Source: Coemansia sp. RSA 1804 (taxonomy: Eukaryota; Kickxellomycota; Kickxellomycetes; Kickxellales; Kickxellaceae). Taken from it: a stretch of DNA of 25,096 bases. A program made the translations under genes and the position numbers. Each line of letters starts with the position of its first letter. Within the stretch, counting starts at the first letter, position 1. Under the pieces are notes generated by a model. That model did not search any database and was not told the origin of the DNA. It saw only the letters and a program-made list of their open reading frames with translations. Below, piece after piece: positions 8,300-17,537 of this stretch. The stretch lies in assembly GCA_027578815.1 (NCBI GenBank), contig JANBTH010000228.1, positions 1 to 25,096 of the forward strand, read 5' to 3'.

Positions 8300-8999
8300 A
8301 GCGAGAGACTTGTGTGATCCAACATGGATCCACACTTCTCTCTTTTTATATCTACCCGCCCAAACCACTGAACCCTTTTCTCTCTCAAAAACTCAAAAAA
8401 TCACAAAACTACAAAAACACAAAAACACTATTTTTATCCTTTTCTCTGGTTTTCTTTCCATTAGTTTTTCTTCTTCTCTCTTTTAGTTCTCATAGTTTTT
8501 CCTTCCCCTTTTTTATTTGTTAGTAGCCGTAGTTGCCTTACAAACGGCATAAAATAAAAGACGACGTCTAAACGCATATAATCTCTTATAATGCAATATG
8601 GTGAACATGCAAAGGTCTCTCTAACACCCGTATCCAACAAAGCATAGTATTCTCCAGTCTGTCTACGCTTAAAGCTTCATCTGCAAAAGTATAATTTATT
8701 GCCGGCTAGTCATTATTCACTGGAAACATGCTATTTGGATGGAAACGTTGACCTTGCCACCATTATTATCATTTTTATCACCAGTAAATGATAAAAAACT
8801 ATTTTAATGAGTATAAAGCGTTTACTTTAGTATCGAAAGATGCCTAATGTTATAGCATAGCGATTGGATATTAACAATAGCTGTTTCTGAATAATACTGT
8901 ATTTAAACAATAGAAATAAGCCAAACGTGTAAATAATAGACAAGAAAAGAAAAAAGCTGGCTACTTTAGCCTCAAAAGAAAAAACAATCACACTCTTTT

Positions 9000-9110
9000 C
9001 TAAGCCTCATTGGCAAGAACTTTGGGAATGGCACTGTTGATGGCCTTTCCCTCATGGCTGCTTTTTTCTTTAAAACCAGCCGCTGCCGGCACTTTTTCCC
9101 TTTCCACCAT
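9000..9110 (-). CDS. Possible small Lys-rich ORF or terminal exon
   Basis: On minus, ATG at 9108-9110 gives 36 aa ending VLANEA and TAG, and the frame stays open upstream to 9161 with a Lys/Arg-rich sequence. The part EKVPAAAGFKEKSS and KAINSAIPKVLANEA has balanced, GC-ending codons that pyrimidine-tract artefacts would not give. A second Lys/Arg-rich minus frame at 9258-9479 (MAENAPKRKTANRHDRNRSK) could be an earlier exon, but I could not find an agreeing donor and acceptor. No family is recognised. Confidence 0.2.
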   Translation of the reverse strand: MVEREKVPAAAGFKEKSSHEGKAINSAIPKVLANEA

Positions 9111-9425
9111 CTTTTTTCTTTCCTCGTTGTTTTTCCTTGCTTTTCCTCGTTTTTCTCTTCTTTATTGTTCTTTCTTTTTTACCTTTCTTTTTCTTTTATC
9201 TATTGTTATTTTATACATGTTTCGGATTATTTACACATATAAAAAGGCAAGTAACAACTATAACAGATTGTGCATTTTTGACATATACGTAGAATGTTTT
9301 ACTAACAAGCTTGTTTTATTTGGTTTTCTTCTGTTTCTGCTTTTTTTCTTTGCGTCTTTTTTCTTATCTCTCCTTTCATCTTCTTTATTTATCTTTTGGC
9401 GACTTTTTCGTAACGGCATTTTGGA

Positions 9426-9505
9426 GCGATTTCTGTCATGGCGATTCGCGGTTTTTCGTTTTGGTGCGTTTTCTGCCATGGCGTTTTGCAGGTTTTGTTA
9501 TACTT
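9426..9505. repeat. Two diverged 40-bp tandem units
   Basis: GCGATTTCTGTCATGGCG at 9426 and GCGTTTTCTGCCATGGCG at 9466 begin two imperfect 40-bp units. A weaker partial unit may precede them. Confidence 0.5.
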
Positions 9506-10342
9506 TTTGTTTACCTCTTTCAATGTTTTTCAATAAAAACGGTCATACAATACTATTTCATGTAAACATTTAAATAATTTGTTTGTTTTCGTTTTCTGTG
9601 GAATTGCTTTTTCACATTTTAAATATATCGTATATTCTAAAACAATCAATATTTCTTATTTTGCTAAAATAAAAGCATTGTTCAGTGTAATATAAATTGT
9701 TCTTTAACAATAACCGTATAAAATTTACAAAATATGATTATTTACATTGTTTCCACATGATTATATGTAAAAACATAAAAAGCATGTTGTATCGTCAAAT
9801 CCGTAAGATAAAATAATTTTCAAAAACACTATTTAGATGTATTTTTGCATGCGTAATTATTTGCAGTTGTTTTTATTATTAATAACGTGTTTAAAAGTAA
9901 AATAAATTATTAATGCACAAATATGTTGGGAAAAACATTGTTTTACCTACCGATCACAATAAATGTTGCTCATTTTAAACATAAAGATTGGTGGCTTGTT
10001 ATGATTTTCTTACTGTGGAATGTTGACATTCCATGGTAAGTCGTCGTGTGGACAATGAGATCTGCATGTGTTAATGAAATTCTGTATATTTACAAAGAAA
10101 TTGTTACAAAACAAGAATTATTTCAACAATTCTAAAAAAATTGCATTGATTTTTATTTGTTCACATGTATACGTAATTGAAAATTTTTTCATTGCAACAT
10201 TTGGTAAGAACCTACTTACCAATATGTTTTTTCTTTTATTTTCTAATAAAATATATTATTTTTTACATTTACGCGTGTTTTCAACATACTATTTACACAT
10301 ATAAAACAATTATTTACATATATAAAACCAACGGCTAGTTAT

Positions 10343-10366
10343 ATTATTATTATTATTATTATTATT
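10343..10366. repeat. (ATT)8 microsatellite
   Basis: Eight ATT units followed by TTTATTTTACAG, which ends as a good 3' splice acceptor just before the Fanzor ATG. Confidence 0.85.
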
Positions 10367-10380
10367 TTTATTTTACAGTG

Positions 10381-13297
10381 ATGGAAGAAGACGTCCACAC
10401 TGTAAAAGTTCCGATTTCCAGCACTGGGTGGCAGGATCGGTACCGTGCAGACCTGGAGCTTCATGTCACTTCAGTACATTGCTGGGTTGCACATGCCCAC
10501 TTATTTGCGCGCCTTATATTACTAAATGAGTTTGATACATATCAGCGTTTGAATGGAACACAGCAAGATTTGCTGCCTGCACAACCAACAAATATTGCCA
10601 TTTTAATTAAAAATGGTGAAATTTCAATGGAGAAATTCTTTGTGGAATGTCTGTTGGCGCTATCAACATCCAGAATTAAAACAATAACAGATAGAATGCG
10701 GATTTGTGCACGTCCAATTGTCCAGCGATATGTGGATTGGTACAAACGTGAGGCTGGCAACCTCCCAGATTTTAGCATCCGATCTGCCTCACAAGTTGCC
10801 ACCTATGAGGCAGTGCAAATGGAAGTAAGTTATACAGTCACTGTTAAAAACAATTTTATTAAAATGTTGAACGGTGTTGTTAACAAACTTCTGCACACAA
10901 AAGAGCATGTGCAACAAATTTCAGACGATATGGCTGGCCAACCAGCAGAAGAAATTAAGCGCGCTAAGAATGAGCATGTCTGGAAACCTGCCCGTGTTTT
11001 AAAACAGGCATTGCTAACATTGCGCGCAGACGAAATCATGCCAACATTTCGTACACAAGTGGCACGCACATTATTGCAGCCATTTTTTTCCGCGTATGGT
11101 GAAAATTTCGTTTTTTCATCTGGCGATATTGCATCGGATGTTGACAACAATCCAGTTCGTCATTTATTTGGGTATTATACCCTTGCCAAAATTCTAGAGG
11201 ACAATGGCCACCGTCCATTCCAGTGTTTTCCATTGCGCACAGATTGGATTCCTAGGCATACATTGATTGATACTACAATTATTCGCGCGATTATACATGG
11301 AAAAAAAGAAACAGGGCCAAATTCTAATCTAAAAACGTGGGCCAAGGTTGTTAATCTTGGCTGTAAACCATTTCGTGCATGTAATGGTCGCAGATTTCAT
11401 GGAACAATTGTAACAAACGGTGTTACATGTGGCATTTTAAAAAAATCTGGGGTTCTGGGCCAGTCAGGAAAACGTAAGCGCGGCAGAAACAGCAAAAAAA
11501 TAGCAGCAGCAGCAACATTTCGGACAAAATTTCATATCTGCATAATTTGTCACCAGAGAAAATCGATAATCTTCCCTGCCCACTCGTTTTTTTTGATCCT
11601 GGCCGTTGTCAGCTCTTGCAGGGAATGAGCGACAACAGCACAGCAGATGTTCCGATTGCATTTCGTTTTACCGCCGGACAGCGCCGGGAATGTATGAAAA
11701 CGGGCATTTACAATTTTATTAGCCAACGCGTAAAAACAGAAAATGTTAAAAACGCAGAAAATTTTCTAAGTGGGTTTTCATGCCGTACCCTTGACATTTC
11801 CCGATTTATTTCCTATATTAATGCGCGTATAGAAGTTTGGCCAGTTCTTTCCAGTTTTTACACTGATACGCTGACAAATTCGCCTGACGAGCCACACCAA
11901 CGTAACAAACAGCTCCAGCGCACCCAGAAAAAGGCACAGCAAAGTGAACGGTGGAGAGATCATGATAGTCAGCCATTGCAGCAATTCGATCGTCAGTGGC
12001 AAAACTAGGCAATGCAAAACGACAATCGCATTTTTCAACAAAGGAAGCAGGAAGAACACCACCAACATCTACAGCTTAAACAGACAATTGCTCAAAATGT
12101 CCGTCAGCACCAGCGTCAACTGAATTATTTTTAGCAACAGTATGAGCAGCTGGCATTACAGCATCATATTGAGTCACAGTTTATTGGTAACAATCAGATT
12201 TTGCAGGGTCCTCAGTCTCAAGATTTGCTTCAGCTGTCAGAGCAACAGAATCTTGCGATGCAGCAGCAATTTAATCAGGAGTATATTGGTGCTAATAATT
12301 TGTACCGTGAACATATTGCTGCATATGAGCAGCAGGAAATTGAACGGCAGCAGCAGAATCCCGAAATCGAGAGTCAGCGACGTGTGTATCAGCAGCACAA
12401 GCAGGAATTTCGGCACTGGAGGCAGCACCATTACTGGCAGTAGCAGCAGCGACATTATTGTCGAGATCGGCGCCAGCAGCAACGCATGCGACATGACGAA
12501 ATAGTAGCCAAACGTGTGTCAGGTTATGAACGCCAGGTGCAAAACGAGGAGCGCCAGCTTCAGCTGTTGCGAGATACCCGCGGCCCCGATTCAGAGGAAC
12601 AGCATATGATTCGCCACTGTCGCCAGCAGCAGCGCCAGAGACGCAAACAGAGACGCCAGACTGAGCGTGTTGCTTACAGAATTGAGCGCAAGGAGAATCC
12701 ACCGCAGCAGCCGCTAGATCGCAAGTTGCAACAATCGGCATTTATTAACGCGAAGCGTATGTGGTTAAATCTAGCTAAAAATCTAAGAAAAAATTTGGGA
12801 TGAATCCTACACTGGTGCTTGGCGACTGGTCTGCTAGAAATGTTCGTTGGCATGCTCCGATTCCTGGTGTTGGCATGAGGTGGATGCTTGTGAAGCTCGG
12901 TTTTCGTCTCCTTCACATTGACGAGTATCTCACTTCAACAATGTGTCCGTACTGCGAGACGGGTATGCTGAAGAAGTTTCTTCAAGTGGGTAATCCGCGG
13001 CTGCACCGTCGAGGTGTGAGGCCAGTGATTATAAGCCACGCTGTCCTGCGTTGTGAAAACGTTACTTGTATTGGACGCGTGGCTGACAGACAGTCTGACT
13101 TGATGCATCCGCGCTGTTTGAATCGCAACCTAGCAGCAGCAATGAACTTTCGGCACATTGCAAACGGTCTCCAGCAAAACGGTGCAGTTTCTGAGCGTTT
13201 CCAACGCAGCAATCGTGTCAGGGACAATGCAACTGTGCCAGATAATGGCGAGGTGCCTGCTGATGGTTCCCCTGCTCAGCGTCGACGCACAGACTAG
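10381..13297 (+). pseudogene. Fanzor (eukaryotic TnpB-like RNA-guided nuclease) relic
   Basis: Fanzors are eukaryotic TnpB relatives that cut DNA with a split RuvC domain guided by a short RNA. The coding signal is spread over three frames. Frame A (10381-~11490) holds the N-terminal part with FPLRTDWIPRHTLIDT and RFHGTIVTNGVTCGILKK, typical pre-RuvC motifs. Frame B (~11478-12800) starts with RuvC-I, VFFDPGRCQLL (Asp codon 11595-11597), then FRFTAGQRRE, then ~250 Gln-rich residues. Frame C (12800-13297) has LVLGDWSARN, RuvC-II IDEYLTST (Glu codon 12923-12925), a zinc ribbon (CPYC, then C-x4-C at 13052-13069) and RuvC-III as NRNLAAAMNF. Breaks: a shift at A7 (11494-11500), in-frame TAGs at 12006, 12132 and 12441, and a shift at A6TTT (12787-12795). 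The RuvC-III Asp is Asn (13127-13129). It is almost certainly inactive. The family call is strong; Fanzor1 versus Fanzor2 is not settled. Confidence 0.88.
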
Positions 13298-13330
13298 TCA
13301 TCAACTGTCATTAAACCGCAGTCTTTAACG

Positions 13331-13362
13331 ATTCTGCGACAGAATACATCCCCCTATTAGGG
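13331..13362 (+). ncRNA. Candidate remnant of Fanzor guide-RNA 3' region
   Basis: Right after the Fanzor stop come two short hairpins: ATTCTG-CGA-CAGAAT (13331-13345) and CCCT-ATT-AGGG (13352-13362). Nearby are the twin motifs ATCCCCC at 13348-13354 and 13379-13385. Guide RNAs of TnpB/Fanzor loci usually lie at or just past the 3' end of the ORF, so position is the main argument. No scaffold homology can be shown from this sequence alone. Confidence 0.25.
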
Positions 13363-13468
13363 ACAAGGACGATGATATATCCCCCAAGGTAGGTGAAGTG
13401 GCTGTTGTGTATTTGTAGATTGCGTGTGAGAATGTGAAATATGCCATTGACTATTGTTCTATTGTGTA

Positions 13469-13590
13469 TACTAACATTTGTTTGTTTTTCTGCTCCTTTC
13501 ATGTATACATACAATAATCGGCATCTGCCTTCTATGCACTCATCTATTGGTCGTCGCTGCATGTTTCCCCGAGTAAACAAAGGGTAGAGT
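13469..13590 (-). repeat. Right inverted repeat of the Fanzor region
   Basis: Reverse-complement partner of 8104-8228. On plus it runs from TACTAACATTTG to GGGTAGAGT. It begins ~170 bp after the Fanzor stop. The outer flank TATCTGTA (13597-13604) mirrors TACAGATA at 8090-8097. Confidence 0.8.
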
Positions 13591-14699
13591 CGACTGTATC
13601 TGTACATGGCAAGCCAGCAAGAATATGGAGAGCGACTCTTTTTTGTGGGTGGTTTTTCTTCTCTTTTTGGTCAAAAATTCCCCGAATGACAGCAACCACC
13701 ACCACATTATTCTCTTTTATTGCACAAGTCCATCGGCCATGGGTCTTTAGCATATCAACATGTGAGCCGAGGATAATTAAACTAAAGAATTCACCTAGTC
13801 TTTTTCGTTTGCTCCAGTAGTCTAGTCCATCATTCTCTCTTTCCTCGTCTACGAGATGATGGAATAACACAGGTGACAGGCCGTTGCTTCTTTATTTCTA
13901 TCCATGACACTTGCATTTGTCTGCCCTTTTTTATTTTGCTTCTAGAAAACAAAATCAATGAAAAAGGTTCCTTTTCTTCTAAGCAATGCAAGCTGGTAGC
14001 GAGTTCTCCAACAAGATACATCGTCATCATAAATAATTATGTGCTTCAGAGATTTGCACACGAATATTCTTGTGGTGTGTGGTGTGGGAGGGTGCCTGCT
14101 GGCAAATGAGAATGTCCGAAATCATTAAAATTGGACAAGAATATGTTGAGAGCTTGCAGCCAGCCAGATTGCACATTCAGCCCCACGTGTGCCCTGCTAC
14201 AGGCTGGCAGCATCCATCCGCAATCTGGTGGTGTGGGAAGAGGGAAAAAAGGATGTTATTTTTATGTGTGCGCATTTTCTTTGTTTTTGGCCGAAAACCT
14301 CCCGGAAATGCGTTAAACCACGCGAAAAAGCCTTTTTTGTATGTTGTTTCTTTTAGCTCTCCCCCAAAAATGTGTAAAAACATTTGTGGTTGCCATTGGG
14401 ATTGGATGTGGCCAAAGCGGAGGAAACCCGCGCAATAGCTGGCCTCTCTTTAGGGTGAATGAGAAAATGGAACTCGCTTGTTCATTCGTCCCGCTCGGCG
14501 CTTTCAAGCACAATCGATGCACACAAAGCAACAAGCTGGACAGCCTGCGAGGCTTTTTTTTGGATAAGCTTTTTTTCTTCATTTTTGAGGGGAGCAAACA
14601 CACATTGTACACAACAGTCTTTGGGACAACACTTTTTCCTGGGTTTCCACTAACCCCCTCCTCCCCCCAATTATCTTATTTTTCCCTCCTTTTGTCCTC

Positions 14700-14757
14700 C
14701 TCTGGCTTTTAACGATTATGAAAAAAAACATTCCTCATAATCGAAAAAAGGCCAGAG
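14700..14757. repeat. Long hairpin, ~22-bp arms with 13-nt loop
   Basis: CTCTGGC (14700-14706) pairs with GCCAGAG (14751-14757), and CGATTATGA (14713-14721) with TCATAATCG (14735-14743). Between them T-rich and A-rich stretches also pair, with one bulge. It could be a tiny folded repeat or a transcript structure, ~500 bp upstream of the PHO84-like ATG. Confidence 0.6.
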
Positions 14758-15130
14758 ATGAAAAATAGGGATATAAACGATAGTGTTTTGGCCAAAAGAA
14801 AAAACGAGAGAAAGAAAGAAATCTTACGCTCGCTCCATTCCATTATTATTTACAGCTAATTTAAGCTTTTACCAGGTTTTATTGCTTGTGTTGCGCCGAT
14901 AGAAGAAACTCATATATTGTTAAAGAAACGCAGGCAAAGCTCCCTTGTTTATCTTCGATTGTGCTTGCATACCTTCTGGCGAACACAAGGAAAATATACT
15001 GGCCAAAAATAGTAACGAGACCAATATCAATATTCTTTCAGAAGAAGTGTTGCATATCGCACGAAATCTTGTTCTTTTTTCTTTTCATTCTTTCTACATT
15101 CTCTGCGACTCCTAAACCAAACATTTTCTA

Positions 15131-15136
15131 CACGTG
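15131..15136. promoter_or_regulatory. CACGTG E-box upstream of PHO84-like gene 1
   Basis: CACGTG lies 122 bp before the ATG at 15258. In yeast this hexamer is the core site of Pho4, the phosphate-starvation bHLH activator of PHO84. A second CACGTG is at 14184-14189. None is seen before the second transporter (17073-17537). Whether this fungus uses a Pho4 orthologue here is inference. Confidence 0.4.
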
Positions 15137-15257
15137 TACCCTCTGGCTTGCTCTCGAAGAAAGCTGGCTTATATTTCTTGGGAGGGTGTATCTACATATT
15201 CTTTAATTCCTTTCTCCATACCGCAACTTGTTTTTTGTTGTTCCCATCTTTCCTGCA

Positions 15258-16318
15258 ATGAACAACAGCCAGAACAACAATGCTGGCGCTGTTGCCGACA
15301 TTTCCGAGGCAGCGGACAGCAAGCCGCATAACTACTCTGCGGAAGTATCCTCAGGCGTCGATATCGATGAGCGTGACCGCGACTTGCTTCAGCGGCAGAA
15401 TGAGCTCGAGGAGCTTGACAGCGATACCAAGACCAACTGGGAGATGATCAAGAAGCTGACGGTGTGCGGCGTGGCATTCTTCAACGATGCGTATGACATG
15501 TTTGCCATCAACATTGTGGCAATGATGCTGGGATTCGTTTATTACAACGACGCCGAAGGGAGCGCAAAGAACACAGTCCCGAAGAAGTGGGACACGCTGA
15601 TCAAGATAGCTGTGCAGATCGGGTGTCTTCTCGGACAGCTGGTGCTGGGACGGCTTGGCGACAAGATCGGGCGCACCACCGTCTACGCCGCCAGTCTGAT
15701 GATTGCCATTATCACAACCGTCGCATCGGCGTTCTCAAGCAGCATGGTCAAGGGAATCAACGTGTTTGTTGTTCTGTTTATCTGGCGTGTGCTCCTTGGC
15801 TTTGGCATTGGCGGAGACTATCCGCTGACAGCAACCATTGTGTCTGAGTACGCCAGCGTCCATAACCGCGGCAAGATGATATCCGCCGTATTCTCGTGCC
15901 AGGGATTCGGCAACGTTGCCGCCCCCATTGTTGGAATCATAGTCACCGCATGCTTCAAGAGCGGCATCGATAAAGATGTCCTGTATCTGGACTACGTCTG
16001 GCGGATAATCATCGGCATTGGGTGCATTCCGGGCGTGTGCACTCTTTACTGGCGTCTAACCATGGAGGACTCGAAGCGCTTCCAGATGGAAACAGCCAAG
16101 GCTGCGGCTGCCAACGCCGACGAGGATATGCTTAGAGAAAAGCTGCTTGCCAAGCAGCAGTTTGATGTTGGTGCACATATCGAGGCCAAGAGCGGAAACG
16201 CAAGCAGCAGCAGGAGGAGGAGCAGCAGTGGGCTTGAGGCAGAAAAGGCGCCCTTCACCGCCACGCAGTCCATGGTGGGCATGGCAGAAAAGCACAGCGG
16301 TGCGATCGTGGAGGAGGA

Positions 16319-16351
<33 letters not shown>

Positions 16352-17072
16352 GAACGGCGAGTTCAAGATCCGACGCGCAAAGACTTTTGCGCAGTACTTT
16401 GGCGAGTGGAGGCATCTGAAGGTGCTCCTGGGCACGTCGATTGCGTGGTTTGCGCTGGATGTAGCGTTCTACGGCATCAACCTCAACAGCTCCATCGTCA
16501 TCGAGGCAATCGGGTTTGCGGGCCACATAACCGAGGACAAGCCATCAAAGTACATTATCCGCAACTGTCTCGGAAGCATCATCATCAACCTGCTGGGTTC
16601 GGTTCCCGGGTACTGGATTTCGGTGTTTACCATTGAAAAGCTGGGTCGCAAGCGCATCCAGCTCATGGGCTTTGCTGCGCTTACCATCCTGTACATCGTC
16701 ATCGGCTTCGCATACCACAAGATCCTTGACAAGTCTATTCCCGGATTCGTTGTGCTGTTCACGCTTGCCCAGCTGTTCCAGAACTTTGGCCCCAACGTCA
16801 CCACCTTTGTGATCCCTGGCGAGGTTTTCCCCACTAGATTCAGAGCCACCGCCCACGGCATCTCCGCCGCCGCTGGCAAATTGGGAGCCATTGTTGCGCA
16901 GGGCGGATTCATGCAGCTCAAGGATCGTGGTGGCAAGAACGCTTTCATTGACCATTTGCTAGAGATCTTTGCGCTGTTCATGCTGATTGGCTTCTTTGTC
17001 ACCTTCTGGATCCCCGAATCAAAAGGAAAGACCTTGGAGGAGATCTGCGATGAGCGTGAAGAGTACTACTGA
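15258..17072 (+). CDS. PHO84: PHO84-type high-affinity H+/phosphate symporter, copy 1
   Basis: A 604-aa major facilitator of the phosphate:H+ symporter family in the plasma membrane. The start is the first ATG in frame. A soluble ~65-aa N-terminus precedes 12 predicted membrane helices. Family marks are DAYDMFAIN in helix 1, GRLGDKIGRTTVY in the helix 2-3 loop and GFGIGGDYPLTATIVSEYA in helix 4. The second half has WFALDVAFYGINLN, NFGPNVTTFVIPGE and GKLGAIVAQ. These match phosphate- and proton-binding residues known from the fungal PiPT structure (Asp in helix 1, Asp-Tyr in helix 4, Trp/Asp/Tyr in helix 7, Asn and Lys in helices 10-11). The cytoplasmic loop between the halves is long and low in complexity, with EEEE plus nine CAG-coded Gln (16323-16349). 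Residues from 15489 to 15874 are almost identical in DNA to copy 2. It ends in TGA. Confidence 0.93.
16323..16349 (+). repeat. (CAG)9 in the central loop of PHO84 copy 1
   Basis: A pure CAG run coding Gln 356-364, preceded by four GAG (Glu) codons. It is absent from copy 2, whose loop is ~50 residues shorter. Purity suggests recent slippage and likely length variation. Confidence 0.85.
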
Positions 17073-17537
17073 TTTATTCCAGTCGATTTTCTTTCTTCTC
17101 TTCTCTTTCTCTTTCTTGAATGTGGTATATAAAACTCGTATTGTACTTTATTTGTTCCGAATTCTATTTTCTGACATTTTCAGGAGGGGTCACCGATATG
17201 AACAAATTGTGGCTTTCTTGTCCAGGCCCAACAGGGCCCACCAAGCGCTAGTTAATATGCGAAATGAAGGTGACATTTTCTGTTTCTAAATCCTAGCCGA
17301 AAGTAAAAAAGGAGGATGATGATTCTAGACCTCACTAATGAAATATTTTGCCCCTTTCCTTCCATGGTACAGAGAAAGAAAGGAAACAGTTCCTTTGCAA
17401 TTTATTTTAAACTGCAAGAGAAAATTAAATACAATAATATTTCCACTCTTTAACATTTCTATTGTAAATTTGTTTTCCCCCATCAACCAAGCTAAATGTT
17501 ATAGAAATCATATTCTATACATATCTTACCACAGTAG
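17073..17537. other. Spacer between the two PHO84-like genes
   Basis: 465 bp of AT-rich DNA with no coding signal. It must hold the end of copy 1 and the promoter of copy 2. No CACGTG and no clear TATA box before the ATG at 17538 are seen. Confidence 0.5.

Larger units (their letters stand above)
8229..10342. other. AT-rich interior of the element, no clear gene
   Basis: From about 9580 to 10340 the base composition is markedly AT-rich, more so than any gene spacer nearby. A 187-codon plus frame at 9010-9573 starts at TTG and is a T-tract artefact. Noted separately are a 28-bp palindrome (8272-8299), a small minus ORF (9000-9110) and a 40-bp tandem repeat (9426-9505). A possible Fanzor 5' exon with a donor-like GGTAAGA at 10203-10209 is discussed under findings. 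Confidence 0.5.
8104..13590. mobile_element. Putative 5.5-kb inverted-repeat element carrying a Fanzor relic
   Basis: The two ends are inverted copies of one ~120-bp sequence (8104-8228 and 13469-13590), about 90% identical, with differences mostly C/T and A/G transitions. Weak similarity continues outward to 8090 and 13604 (TACAGATA on both sides). Between them lie ~2.1 kb of very AT-rich DNA, a broken Fanzor gene and a short structured tail. No target-site duplication is visible, and no separate transposase was found. Fanzors are known passengers of several eukaryotic transposon types. The alternative is two independent insertions of a small repeat in opposite orientation around a Fanzor locus. 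Confidence 0.55.
13605..15257. other. Spacer and upstream region of the first PHO84-like gene
   Basis: No convincing coding frame. Visible are a 9-bp inverted repeat CCAGATTGC/GCAATCTGG (14164-14172, 14220-14228), a long hairpin (14700-14757) and CACGTG hexamers at 14184-14189 and 15131-15136. The last ~500 bp are pyrimidine-rich on plus, as in many fungal promoters. Confidence 0.5.

Noticed and set aside
9010..9573. 187-codon plus-strand hydrophobic ORF
   Set aside because: It begins at TTG and is mostly Phe/Leu/Ser from T-rich DNA, with no family pattern; the minus strand reads better at its 5' end.
10068..10304. 78-codon plus ORF before the Fanzor
   Set aside because: AT-rich Lys/Asn/Phe composition; kept only as a possible first exon, not as a gene.
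11494..11500. Programmed -1 frameshift at the A7 run in the Fanzor
   Set aside because: The codon phasing does not give a standard slippery heptamer, and the many other lesions make simple decay more likely.
12006..12443. TAG as a reassigned Gln codon or programmed readthrough in the Fanzor
   Set aside because: UFD1 copy 2 and PHO84 copy 2 both end in TAG, so it is a normal stop. The contexts after TAG do not fit the CAA-TTA type readthrough signal, and the gene also has frameshifts.
14070..14438. 122-codon plus ORF in the PHO84 upstream region
   Set aside because: No reliable ATG context or motif; rich in Trp/Cys, as expected from random GC-mixed DNA.
16046..17002. Antisense frames across PHO84 copy 1
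   Set aside because: They are mirrors of the constrained sense gene (poly-Leu opposite CAG) with no independent signal.
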